A model generated the notes under the pieces. That model saw only the letters and a program-made list of their open reading frames with translations. It was not told the origin of the DNA and did no database searches. This document shows positions 44,274 through 52,717 of a stretch of DNA of 53,271 bases, one piece after another. The position numbers and the translations under genes were made by a program. Position 1 is the first letter of the stretch, and every line of letters begins with the position of its first letter. The DNA is from Dehalococcoidia bacterium (GTDB lineage: Bacteria; Chloroflexota; Dehalococcoidia; GIF9; UBA5629): positions 1-53,271 of the forward strand of contig JAQUQM010000003.1 in NCBI GenBank assembly GCA_028716085.1, read 5' to 3'.

Positions 44274-44602
44274 GGCCTGATACTATATTAACTCTGGCAC
44301 CCCAAATTGTACTCCATTCTATCCCAGACCAAGAATGGTATTTTGCATTCAATATCACAACGGGAGACCAGTTCAGATTGAATAGGACTTCATACTGGGT
44401 TCTGGAACAGATCAATGGTGGGGTTGAATACAGTACTTTAATGCGATCTGTTTTAAATATATTCGAAGTGCCAGAGAATCAAGGCAGCCAGGATCTAAAG
44501 CAACTCATCAATAAATTAATAAGGCAGAAGATAATAAGGAGGCAAGCCGATGCAAAAAAAGAAGATACCGTATCAAAAACCCGTCGTCGTAAAGCAAAAT
44601 AA
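44261..44602 (+). CDS. PqqD-like RiPP recognition element (RRE) protein
   Basis: 113 residues from ATG 44261, with AGGA seven bases upstream; the track ORF begins upstream at 44198, inside the radical SAM gene. The PqqD pattern is clear: LRPDTILTLAPQIVLHSI, FAFNITTGDQFRLNRTSYWVLEQINGG, and a helical C-terminus (LINKLIRQKIIRRQ). These proteins bind the leader of a precursor peptide and present it to the radical SAM enzyme. The last 25 residues are basic (KTRRRKAK). The precursor gene starts inside its 3' end in another frame. Confidence 0.88.
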   Translation: MLELRPDTILTLAPQIVLHSIPDQEWYFAFNITTGDQFRLNRTSYWVLEQINGGVEYSTLMRSVLNIFEVPENQGSQDLKQLINKLIRQKIIRRQADAKKEDTVSKTRRRKAK

Positions 44603-44687
44603 GATGGTCTTCCCATCCCAAATACTCGCGGCAAATGGCAAAAAGGTCGTTTGCAAACAGTGTTCATCGTGCCATGGGTGCAGATGA
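44550..44687 (+). CDS. candidate RiPP precursor peptide with CxxCxxCxxC tail (not in the ORF track)
   Basis: 45 residues. AAGGAGG (44536-44542) is seven bases before ATG 44550, an ideal site. The leader is basic and hydrophobic (MQKKKIPYQKPVVVKQNK, then FPSQILAANGKKVV) and the end is CKQCSSCHGCR: four cysteines at three-residue spacing in the last eleven residues. The gene overlaps the PqqD-like gene by 53 bases in another frame and precedes the next gene by 54 bases. Small size, Cys-rich C-terminus and adjacency to a radical SAM/SPASM enzyme and an RRE protein are the hallmarks of ranthipeptide- or sactipeptide-type precursors. No known family is recognised; SCIFF peptides have six cysteines. 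Confidence 0.8.
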   Translation: MQKKKIPYQKPVVVKQNKMVFPSQILAANGKKVVCKQCSSCHGCR

Positions 44688-44741
44688 CATGATAAATTGC
44701 GGCCTGATACAAGCTTGTAAGCGTTTGGTAAGGTGTGATAT

Positions 44742-46493
44742 ATGGATCAAGAATACACTCTTCTCCAAATGATTGGTCATGTAGCCGACTTTTTTAAGGC
44801 CCAAGGATTCCGCACTGAGCAATATAATGAACTGCTTTACAACGTGCGATTACCCTTGTACTGTGTCCGCAAGGGGAAAGCGCGGGAAGAAATCGTAGTT
44901 GACGTCATAACTGAGGATCATATCAGTAAGAATACGTACATGCCAAACAAGCATTTAGGCGATCGCTTCGTACCAGATGCTTCAACTGTTAAATTTTTCC
45001 AGTACTATCTGCCGAAGGCAAAAGTCTATTGGGCATATGGACACTATGTAAAATCAACAAAGGACTTCGATGAATTCAAGAAAGCCTGCCATAATAACGG
45101 CATAGGGTTGCTGAGAGTATCTGACAACCAAGTAACAATAGTACAAGAATCCACTCCGCTCAACGTTATCATTAGTCAGCGGATTCAGGCGGCTCTTGCC
45201 GATGAACCGGGAATGAATCGAGGGATCATAAGCAAAGTTTCGGCAATTATCAATGAACACCAAAAAGAATACATACAATACCTGGTGATCTACGGAGAAC
45301 CTAGCTTCTCGCGGCGAGCGATTACTGACCGCAAAGATGATCTAGGTCTTTCCTTAAGTATGCTGCTGATAAACAAATTGGAGAGCGTCCGTAACCTAGT
45401 ATATGGTGACAACTTAAAGAAGTTCACACGCAACTATAGGTATGAGAAAGAGAACGATCACCAAATAGCATTCAAACTGATCAATGCATTGTGGGAACGG
45501 CGATTCAAAACTACATATCCTGATATACACAAAGACTTCGAGACAGTATTAATGCTTGACAGGGGTTACCGGGATCATTTTCTTCATCAATTCCAAGTCT
45601 TCATTTTAGGTGCGTTGATAATTGATACCTTGTACCACGAGCAATGGGTCAAAGATTTTGAGAAGCACTATCATTCAAAAATTGAAGACGCTTGGTTAGC
45701 CTGTGCAACTTACCACGATTATAACTATCCAGTTCAGAGATGGGATGGCTGGATGAAAATATTTATAGAGCAGAATTTCCATATAAGCAAAGTTTCGGCT
45801 GAACGCCATATAGGAATTCATGATGTGGAATCACAAGTGGCACGGCTGAACCCTGGGGAAATTGTTATCCGTGACGAATTCATTGCGAAGATGCAGAGAC
45901 TGTGCATGGAAATTGGATGCAAATTAGACGACAGATTTCAAAGATTTATCCTACGCCGTGTTGCCATTGATAAGAATCATGCTGTATTAGCAGCTTTCAC
46001 ATTCGTTGAGAAATTTCAGGGTGCCACAAACCTTTCGGATACTGCAATCAGTGCCGTAGCTACGAGTATTCTGTTGCATGATGAGTCGAATTGGCAGTGC
46101 TTGCGTGGAAACACTATTGCCCTTCTTGAATGTACCAACCGGAAAGAGGGGCAAATTACTAATGAGGAAAAGTCGATATGCAGCAGCCCCTTAATCGGTG
46201 AGCTATCTCTTAATGGAGGACCGCTAAATTTCCTGCTGGCATATTGTGATGTTGCACAAGAATGGGGACGGAAGGGAGGAAACTCCGAAGTTATGCAGCC
46301 ATTACTAGAAGATATTCAAATCGATATTAAACGGATCCTCGTTCATGTGTCGGTGTTGGACGACAATAGTTTTGGAATCAAGGAGAAAGAGATACGTAGA
46401 CTAGGTGCCTATCTAAATGATCCAAGATTCGAGTTAACATTGACATCGCGTGAAGGCAAGGGCAACTACAGTAAACCAATGAATGGCAAATAG
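44742..46493 (+). CDS. HD-like protein in the RiPP operon
   Basis: 583 residues. The N-terminal half (about 1-230) includes a region like a nuclease or restriction-type fold (GKAREEIVVDVITED), but it is not clearly assigned. The centre has HD-hydrolase-like features (RDHFLHQFQVFILG, CATYHDYNYP, LLHDESNW and LLAYCDVAQEW), with His and Asp at plausible metal positions. AAGGTG precedes ATG 44742. The gap after the precursor is 54 bases and before the next gene 14 bases. It may hydrolyse a phosphoester or process the modified peptide; this is speculative. I do not recognise the whole protein. Confidence 0.6.
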   Translation: MDQEYTLLQMIGHVADFFKAQGFRTEQYNELLYNVRLPLYCVRKGKAREEIVVDVITEDHISKNTYMPNKHLGDRFVPDASTVKFFQYYLPKAKVYWAYGHYVKSTKDFDEFKKACHNNGIGLLRVSDNQVTIVQESTPLNVIISQRIQAALADEPGMNRGIISKVSAIINEHQKEYIQYLVIYGEPSFSRRAITDRKDDLGLSLSMLLINKLESVRNLVYGDNLKKFTRNYRYEKENDHQIAFKLINALWERRFKTTYPDIHKDFETVLMLDRGYRDHFLHQFQVFILGALIIDTLYHEQWVKDFEKHYHSKIEDAWLACATYHDYNYPVQRWDGWMKIFIEQNFHISKVSAERHIGIHDVESQVARLNPGEIVIRDEFIAKMQRLCMEIGCKLDDRFQRFILRRVAIDKNHAVLAAFTFVEKFQGATNLSDTAISAVATSILLHDESNWQCLRGNTIALLECTNRKEGQITNEEKSICSSPLIGELSLNGGPLNFLLAYCDVAQEWGRKGGNSEVMQPLLEDIQIDIKRILVHVSVLDDNSFGIKEKEIRRLGAYLNDPRFELTLTSREGKGNYSKPMNGK

Positions 46494-46507
46494 AATGGAG
46501 TCAACGC

Positions 46508-47356
46508 ATGCTTGGCCCCAAGACTAACCTGCGTGATACAACTATCAGGGCTATTGTTGGTCTTGCCACATTTCTCGACGCTGGAATGCGTTCCCAACTT
46601 GAGCCATGCCGCCTCGCAAGAGCCGGGTATGCACTGTTGCAAAGCGGTTGCTCCGCCAAGGAAGGGACTTTCCCAGGTAGCGAGCTAGCTTATTACGTTA
46701 TAAAAATGCAACAGGACGACGGCGGATGGACGAACACTGAGGAGACATTATGGTGCCTTGCTTACCTCAGCTCATTTGCGGGAAGGTACGAGACTCAGAT
46801 TAAGAAAGGAGTGGAATGGCTTGTGTCGGTTCGTTTGCTGTGTGGTGCATTTGGCAACAGTTCACGAGATTGTCCTCGTATTCCTATAACATCTCTTGCT
46901 ACAATTTTAGCTCCTGCCTGCACGGACAATTATTCTGCGAAATGGGTAGCACAGAGATGGGAGACAGACCTAGAAGGCAATACGAAGCTGACTTATAAGG
47001 GAGCGTACTACCTATTGACTAAGATGCCGCCAATATCACATAGCAAAAATAAACTCTTAGGTAGAACCGTTAATTTCTTAAAACATGAGCAAGATAATAG
47101 CGGTGGCTTCGGTCCGTGGAAAGGACATCCTCTAGGCTGTGACGCTTGGAGTACAGGCATTGTCTTGTGGGGTTTATCCAGATTGGGTACTAAATCGCCT
47201 AAGATTGTGATAAAAAGGGCTATTGAATGGCTTCAAAGAACTCAACTACCTAGCGGCATGTGGCCTTATCATTATCTGGATGACGGAACCTCGATGGCAC
47301 TTATTGGAATCACAAGTGCATTGACTGCCCTGGGAGCCACGGAATGTGCGGCATAA
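46508..47356 (+). CDS. QW-repeat (terpene cyclase / prenyltransferase-like) alpha-barrel protein
   Basis: 282 residues. Three QW-type motifs are visible: QQDDGGW, QDNSGGFGPW and QLPSGMWPY, with DAWSTGIVLWGL between. They place it in the squalene-hopene cyclase or prenyltransferase-repeat fold, but it is less than half the length of a true squalene cyclase and has no DxDD motif. It more likely forms a single alpha/alpha barrel that binds a hydrophobic ligand or modifies the peptide. GGAG precedes the ATG. The last codons overlap asnB by 13 bases. Confidence 0.7.
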   Translation: MLGPKTNLRDTTIRAIVGLATFLDAGMRSQLEPCRLARAGYALLQSGCSAKEGTFPGSELAYYVIKMQQDDGGWTNTEETLWCLAYLSSFAGRYETQIKKGVEWLVSVRLLCGAFGNSSRDCPRIPITSLATILAPACTDNYSAKWVAQRWETDLEGNTKLTYKGAYYLLTKMPPISHSKNKLLGRTVNFLKHEQDNSGGFGPWKGHPLGCDAWSTGIVLWGLSRLGTKSPKIVIKRAIEWLQRTQLPSGMWPYHYLDDGTSMALIGITSALTALGATECAA

Positions 47357-49059
47357 CTGGTATCTTCAACCAAGCTGACAGTTCGATCATTTCGACCATG
47401 GCCCGTACAATAGCCTACCGGGGGCCAGACAGGCGGGACTGGTTAATCCTGGGCAATCATAGCCTGGGAGCATCTCGCTTGATTATTACCGGGGACCCAC
47501 GGGCATCAGGGATATTCTGCGACAAAGACGCAGGACTGGCATGTATGATCAACGGTGAAATCTACAATGTGAAGCCACTAAGAGAGGAACTCAAGCATGC
47601 CGGATACACGTTTCAAACCGATCTTGAGACTGAAGTCCTGCTAATGCTATACAGACACTGGGGAATCGATTTTGCTACTAAACTCAAGGGTATGTTTGCC
47701 ATAGCAATCTTGGATGGGGACCGACTAATTCTTGTACGCGACAAATTGGGAATCAAGCCGCTCTACTATGCTGAACTTGGGCGACGTATACTTTTTGGCT
47801 CTGAAATCAAGGCCATCTTAGCTCATCCAGAATTCAGGCCAAAGATAAATGAACCTGCCTTAGAAGAGATTGCCGTTTTCGGGTATGTACATACCCTTGA
47901 TGCTACGCCGTTTGAAGCTATTCAGCAGGTCCCGCCAGGTACTATCATGGAATTTACCTCGGACGTGAAGGCTGTAAAGTCATTCTGGGAGGTGCCCGGC
48001 GCTACCTATAATAATTCAGAAAAGCAGCCGCAATATCCCGATGCCGTTCAGGACCTGAAGGATACCATCATCTCCAGTATGGATACCGTCCTTCGGCATG
48101 GTGATCATCCCTTCGGCATCTACCTATCGGGTGGGTTGGATTCAACGATCCTGACATTTGTGGCAAAGAACATCCTCGGTTATCCAATTCAAACCTTTAC
48201 CCTGGCCGATGAGCAAGAGACCGATGACCTTCTAGCAGCCAGGAGAGTGGCTTCGATATTGGGAACAAGGCATCTCGAGCGGCGAGTCAGTATTGAAGAT
48301 TACTTCGGGGCGCTCGATCATTTCATCTGGCACTACGAGTCGATTATGGCCGGTGGTGTCTTCGACATCCATGGTGCGATGGCCTTTCACCTGCTATCCA
48401 AGACAGTCTCGGACCACGTCAAGGTCGCACTATCCGGTGAAGGCGCCGATGAATTGTTTGGGGGTTACTACTGGGTATATACTCACCCTCTGGGCTTTTC
48501 TGACCGGATTAGGGACAGGCTGAGCAAACTCGAAAGGGCCGGAACTAGCGTGATTGCAGCAGTGGAGAAGTTATTTCCACTGCCAGAGGACGAGCACAGA
48601 TACAGACGCAACCTATTTGATGACCTGATTCACGCCGGCCTCTCCAATTATCATCTGCAAAGTGTAGACAGATCTGCCGGTGCTTATGGCTTCGAGGTAC
48701 GCCCGGCCTATCTATATGATGACATCGCAGAACTTGCCCTGAATCTGCCTATAGAATACAAGGTTACGGACGATCAAATTACCAAGCGTATACTAAAGGA
48801 TGCATTCAGACCAGATTTGGAGAAGCTGGGTTTAGACTGGGTTTGTGACCGTCAAAAATATGGCATGCCTGCAGCGGTTGCATCTATTGCACCTTATATA
48901 AAAGAGAGGATCGAAGCTGCGGTTAGTGACGAGGACCTCAAGCATCATCCAATGAGAAGGTTTTTGCGCACTAAAATGGATGTATATCTCTTTAACCTGT
49001 TTACCAAAATCTTCTCGCTGGAAAATGAATATGCAACACAGGATTGCATTCCTCAGTAA
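47344..49059 (+). CDS. asnB: glutamine-hydrolysing asparagine synthetase (AsnB-like)
   Basis: 571 residues. MCGITGIF exposes the catalytic Cys2 of a class II amidotransferase. CMINGEIYN and KLGIKPLYY complete the glutaminase half. The synthetase half has YLSGGLDSTIL (PP-loop) and VALSGEGADELFGGYYW. So it is a full two-domain amidotransferase, unlike lasso-peptide B2 cyclases, which lack the glutaminase part. In this operon it may amidate a peptide side chain or the C-terminus rather than make free asparagine. It overlaps the genes on both sides. Confidence 0.88.
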   Translation: MCGITGIFNQADSSIISTMARTIAYRGPDRRDWLILGNHSLGASRLIITGDPRASGIFCDKDAGLACMINGEIYNVKPLREELKHAGYTFQTDLETEVLLMLYRHWGIDFATKLKGMFAIAILDGDRLILVRDKLGIKPLYYAELGRRILFGSEIKAILAHPEFRPKINEPALEEIAVFGYVHTLDATPFEAIQQVPPGTIMEFTSDVKAVKSFWEVPGATYNNSEKQPQYPDAVQDLKDTIISSMDTVLRHGDHPFGIYLSGGLDSTILTFVAKNILGYPIQTFTLADEQETDDLLAARRVASILGTRHLERRVSIEDYFGALDHFIWHYESIMAGGVFDIHGAMAFHLLSKTVSDHVKVALSGEGADELFGGYYWVYTHPLGFSDRIRDRLSKLERAGTSVIAAVEKLFPLPEDEHRYRRNLFDDLIHAGLSNYHLQSVDRSAGAYGFEVRPAYLYDDIAELALNLPIEYKVTDDQITKRILKDAFRPDLEKLGLDWVCDRQKYGMPAAVASIAPYIKERIEAAVSDEDLKHHPMRRFLRTKMDVYLFNLFTKIFSLENEYATQDCIPQ

Positions 49060-50161
49060 ATATCCGCCAATAGAAGGCGGTATAGCAGCCAGAACATACT
49101 GGCTAGCGCGGGGATTAGCTGCCAGAGGACACGAAGTCCATGTTATCACGCATGGAACGGGAACCGCCGGGCAGTATCAGATTGAGAAAGCTGAAAATCC
49201 ACCCGACGCGCGGCCGAACCTCAAAATACATAGATGTGAAAATGTCATACCGTGGCATATCCCTGAGGATAAAGAAACCTTCATCTCACTCCTTGATCTA
49301 ACATTGGACCTGGTAAAAAGAAATACCATTGAAGTACTGGATAGTGGATATCTGGTTCCATATGGAATTGTTGGTTCACTTGCCAGGAAACTTACCGGGG
49401 TCCGCCATGTAATGCGACACGGTGGATCGGACCTGGAGAAGTTCCTCAAGAATGGGATATTCCCAACGTTGCTGGCAGATAGCATAGCAAGCTCAGATAT
49501 GATCGTGACAAATAAAGCCGATGAAACAAACTTTAAGTCGATGACCTCAAATGTTATATCTATTCCAGCGTACATACCTGACGAAGCCGTATTCCATCCT
49601 AACAGGGATAGACATCTAAAACATGGGCGGCTAGCCTTCATCGGCAAGATAAACTACCACTGGGAACACAAGGCACTGGACAAGATCAGCTCAATAATGG
49701 GGTATCTGGTACCTGAGTACGAATGCTTAATTGTCGGACAAGGAAACGGTTTGAGCAACTTCAAACAAAGCCTGACTGCTTCATTGAGCGCGGCGATTCA
49801 ATGGAGGCCATTTATAGCACCCTGGGATATGCCGGAGCTGCTCGAAAATCTTGACGCAATTTTCTTATTCGAATCGATGCTGCCATACAGGACCTTTTCC
49901 AACCTGGCACTGGAAGCAATATGGTCAGGGGTAGGAATCATCACAGATAGACTTGAATTTGCGGATATTTATACAGATACGGTGGCGCTGACTGATGACC
50001 AAGTGATAGCTGTATCGCCGGATGAACCTATGGAAGCAGCAGCAAAGGTCAAGGCATGGCTAAACATGAGAAAAAAGGCAGTGCCCAGGAGCACCATCAC
50101 ATTTAACGATTATCTAACCATCAACGAGAAGATTTATACAAGACTATTGGATATGCGGTGA
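49025..50161 (+). CDS. GT4-like glycosyltransferase of the RiPP operon
   Basis: 378 residues from ATG 49025 (the track uses 48980; ATG 49031 is an alternative). MNMQHRIAFLSKYPPIEGGIAARTYWLARGL is a GT-B glycine-rich N-terminus. The C-terminal donor region reads AIFLFESMLPYRTFSNLALEAIWSGVGII, where the usual E-x7-E is partly kept. It overlaps asnB by 35 bases, so it is translationally coupled. It suggests that the final product, or its carrier, is glycosylated, as in the mycofactocin pathway. It is the last gene of the operon, and the next gene is on the opposite strand. Confidence 0.85.
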   Translation: MNMQHRIAFLSKYPPIEGGIAARTYWLARGLAARGHEVHVITHGTGTAGQYQIEKAENPPDARPNLKIHRCENVIPWHIPEDKETFISLLDLTLDLVKRNTIEVLDSGYLVPYGIVGSLARKLTGVRHVMRHGGSDLEKFLKNGIFPTLLADSIASSDMIVTNKADETNFKSMTSNVISIPAYIPDEAVFHPNRDRHLKHGRLAFIGKINYHWEHKALDKISSIMGYLVPEYECLIVGQGNGLSNFKQSLTASLSAAIQWRPFIAPWDMPELLENLDAIFLFESMLPYRTFSNLALEAIWSGVGIITDRLEFADIYTDTVALTDDQVIAVSPDEPMEAAAKVKAWLNMRKKAVPRSTITFNDYLTINEKIYTRLLDMR

Positions 50162-50221
50162 AAGAGGCATATCGAGTGCCTATTCCAAGCTTCGCCTGTA
50201 AATTGTAAGGTCAATTCCCGT

Positions 50222-50611
50222 TCAATTTATCGTCTCTTGACTGCCATTGTGCGAGAACCTGGATACCAGATAACCCAGCACAGACGGGACACGGCGGCCT
50301 GCTATGCGATAATGAGCAGCCAGGTGCGAGGCTCCTTCCGCAAGCAACCGGTCGTCGGATACCAGACAACCGATATCAATGCCCTGGCGATAAAGATCAA
50401 CTATAGCCTTCCCCATCAATTTCCAATCGACGGTACACTGGGGATTGCCACCGGCTAACAGCACGCGCTTGATACGTTTGGTATGATGTGGCAAATACCA
50501 AGTAGAGGGAGAATCGAAATCTTCAACAATAGCAAAAGCCAGCCTGGGTAGACCGTCCTTCAGCGGTAAGACAAAATTCTGTTCTGCGTCATCAATTTTA
50601 ACTGTTTTCAT
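50222..50611 (-). CDS. small phage-associated protein
   Basis: 129 residues from ATG 50611, preceded by AAGGAG (the track start at 50701 lacks one). DSPSTWYLPHHTKRIKRVLLAGG followed by VDWKLMGKAIVDLYRQG and EGASHLAAHYRIAGRRVP resembles a motif pattern seen in phage head or maturation proteins. Function is not assigned. It follows the terminase large subunit gene on the same strand and is the last phage-type gene before the RiPP operon. Confidence 0.55.
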   Translation of the reverse strand: MKTVKIDDAEQNFVLPLKDGLPRLAFAIVEDFDSPSTWYLPHHTKRIKRVLLAGGNPQCTVDWKLMGKAIVDLYRQGIDIGCLVSDDRLLAEGASHLAAHYRIAGRRVPSVLGYLVSRFSHNGSQETIN

Positions 50612-50728
50612 GTATACTCCTTGAATTGATGAATCAACAAGAGATTGCCACGCCCCCGTGAGGCCCGCAATGACATGTGGGGGGTATTTTCGGTGGAACA
50701 TGGAAACAAGGCACTTTGATCGTGGGAG

Positions 50729-52087
50729 TTAGCCATTACGTTGTCCTCCAGTGGCAACCCTGGGAGTGCTGTCCTGAGCAGCCTTAACGCAAAGGGCGAG
50801 GGACATCAGGTAATCGTCGTGGCCTTCCGATGGATCAACAAAGAAATTAATAGTCTGATTAGGACGATACTGGGACTTAGCTTTCTCCAGCTCCAAAAGG
50901 AACTCAGCGAACTCACGACTACCGTCACCGGCATAGCATTTGAGGCGATTGGAGTTAACAGCGGCGATAAGGTCGAAGCCAAGTTGAGACTTGCTAACCT
51001 GGGTGAACTTGAAGGGCTGGACACGCGCGCCGCAGGATTTCTGTAAGAATGAGGCAACCGGCTCACCGATGCCGGTAGAATCGCATAGCACACGGCTGCA
51101 ATTCCAGGTATTTTTGATGAGATCGACAAGCTGGGGGTAAAGCTCATGATGCAGTTTGCCTATCCAGGCATAATGCTCAACAACCTTCAGCGCTGGCTCT
51201 TTATTCTCATTACGGACAACTTCGGCTATAGTGACGACAGTGGCGTCGCGCTGAGGACGGGTCAAAATAATGTCATCGAGCTGCTCATCCTGTCCGGCGA
51301 TATCAATACCGGCAACATATATAGCGCCAGACTGCCGGGAGCGGAGACGGGAATGGCTGCCGATGACCTGCGTCACCTGAGCGCGGGAAAAGAGACGGCC
51401 GCTGGCTGGCAAGGGTAAAAGGCGATACTGGGTACGAAAGAGGGGATGATCATCGCCCAGGCGCTGGCGCTCGGACTCAACAAAGATGGCATATCCGGGG
51501 TTATATTTGGCTACTTCTTCCCAGGGATAGCGGAAATGGCGCTTGATGCCGTCCTGCTTTTCAAGCTCAAGATTAAGCTGTTTGGTCTGCTCAAGAAGAG
51601 TGCCATCGTCCCAGGTAGTGCCGTAGTGAACACTGGTGGCGTTGGTGGATGACGCCATGGGGCGGAACTCCTTGGAATACTTATCCTGGTTGATATCCTG
51701 CGACTCGTCCACTTCCAGTAAAAGGTCGGCGGTGTGGCCGACGACATTGGAACTTTCATCGGCGGACAAGAACACCTGGCGGGCAGCTCCCAGCCTCAAG
51801 ATATAACCGAACTCAGCCTGCCAGATGCCATCATAGCCAAAATCATCCAGGCGGTCCTTAAGACGGTTCATGGAAATAAGCGTCTGCGGCTTGAAGGTTG
51901 GAGAGCATTTGATGGAAGTACCGCCCTTCGCTATAAACATCGTCAACAAAAGCACCTCAATATGAGCAGAAAGCTCGTTTTTCCCGCCCTGGCGTGCGAT
52001 CTCAACTGAAAACGTAAGGCCTTTCTTTTGCAGAATGCTATCGAAAATGGCCCTGGCAACTTCCTGCTGGTATGGCCTCAATTCCAT
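50729..52087 (-). CDS. phage terminase large subunit
   Basis: 452 residues. The ATPase half has a variant Walker A (IARQGGKNE) and Walker B LLLEVDESQDI. The nuclease half shows RNase H-like acidic positions: YVAGIDIAG, VLCDSTGIGEP and DPSEGHDDYLMSLAL. The length and order match TerL proteins that cut and package phage DNA. ATG 52087 directly follows the small subunit stop codon. No portal, protease or capsid gene follows on this strand, so this is a prophage remnant or part of a gene-transfer-agent-like element. Confidence 0.88.
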   Translation of the reverse strand: MELRPYQQEVARAIFDSILQKKGLTFSVEIARQGGKNELSAHIEVLLLTMFIAKGGTSIKCSPTFKPQTLISMNRLKDRLDDFGYDGIWQAEFGYILRLGAARQVFLSADESSNVVGHTADLLLEVDESQDINQDKYSKEFRPMASSTNATSVHYGTTWDDGTLLEQTKQLNLELEKQDGIKRHFRYPWEEVAKYNPGYAIFVESERQRLGDDHPLFRTQYRLLPLPASGRLFSRAQVTQVIGSHSRLRSRQSGAIYVAGIDIAGQDEQLDDIILTRPQRDATVVTIAEVVRNENKEPALKVVEHYAWIGKLHHELYPQLVDLIKNTWNCSRVLCDSTGIGEPVASFLQKSCGARVQPFKFTQVSKSQLGFDLIAAVNSNRLKCYAGDGSREFAEFLLELEKAKSQYRPNQTINFFVDPSEGHDDYLMSLALCVKAAQDSTPRVATGGQRNG

Positions 52088-52435
52088 CTACTGAATAAAT
52101 GCCTTTATTCCCAGGGGAACTGCGATCTCCGTAAGAGCCTTGGTGATGGCATCCTTGAGCGACTTCTTCTGACCGGCGCTGATGTTAAACTTGGTGCGGA
52201 CTAGCCGGGCTATGGTGCTTGCAGCGACCATTTGAAGGTCGATGCGGTCGGGATGCTCGTTAATAAGCGTGAGCAGCTTGACGCGCAGGATGGCGATCTC
52301 TTCGTCTATGCCCTCAACGGCACGTGCTTCGTCAAGCTGAAGCTTTTCAGCCTCATCAAGAACCTGGCTGTAGAAGCCGTGTGTCCGGGCATTCTGGTTG
52401 CCCTTGGGCGCACCGCGCTTTTTCTTTTCTGTCAT
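52088..52435 (-). CDS. phage terminase small subunit-like protein
   Basis: 115 residues. KRGAPKGNQNARTHGFYSQ is the conserved N-terminal motif of a group of terminase small subunits, followed by helical segments (DEEIAILRVKLLTLI). The C-terminus is helical. The stop is immediately adjacent to the TerL start, and the order TerS-TerL is the normal phage order. It probably recognises the pac site of the former phage. Confidence 0.82.
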   Translation of the reverse strand: MTEKKKRGAPKGNQNARTHGFYSQVLDEAEKLQLDEARAVEGIDEEIAILRVKLLTLINEHPDRIDLQMVAASTIARLVRTKFNISAGQKKSLKDAITKALTEIAVPLGIKAFIQ

Positions 52436-52526
52436 GAATTACTTTGAGCATGCCATAGACGATGGCCAGAGCTGCCAGCTCGTAATTTTGCTCATGGAGT
52501 GCCTTTTCAAGTAAAGGTACCTGCAT
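52356..52526 (-). CDS. 56-residue ORF overlapping terS (not in the ORF track)
   Basis: ATG 52526 begins MQVPLLEKALHEQNYELAALAIVYGMLKVI, a compact helical sequence, and the ORF ends 80 bases inside terS in another frame. It lies just downstream of the LexA-like box on the minus strand. No Shine-Dalgarno is visible, so coding is uncertain. If real, it is the first gene of the terminase transcript. Confidence 0.4.
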   Translation of the reverse strand: MQVPLLEKALHEQNYELAALAIVYGMLKVIHDRKEKARCAQGQPECPDTRLLQPGS

Positions 52527-52542
52527 AGTATTGACACATAGG

Positions 52543-52560
52543 ATAGAACATGTGTTCTAT
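52543..52560. promoter_or_regulatory. LexA-like SOS box (GAAC-N4-GTTC)
   Basis: ATAGAACA-TG-TGTTCTAT is a perfect inverted repeat with 8-base arms. Its core GAACATGTGTTC fits the Gram-positive LexA consensus, which has been reported for the green non-sulfur bacterium Dehalococcoides. On the plus strand it covers the -10 of TTGACA-18-TTCTAT (52531-52560). It lies between the leftward terminase genes and the rightward membrane protein gene. Confidence 0.7.
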
Positions 52561-52717
52561 GGTTGTAAAGAGGATTTTGTCACAGAATTAGTATGGCTAA
52601 CGGAAGCGCATAAAATTCTATTGAATCATATTTATGATCATAATTATTATTGACTATTGATATCTACAAATAAATCAGATAATATACATGAGATTCACAT
52701 GTGAGGCAGGGAAATTA

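Noticed and set aside
47344-49059. Lasso-peptide cyclase
   Set aside because: The protein keeps the N-terminal glutaminase with Cys2, and no B1/protease pair or lasso-type precursor is present.
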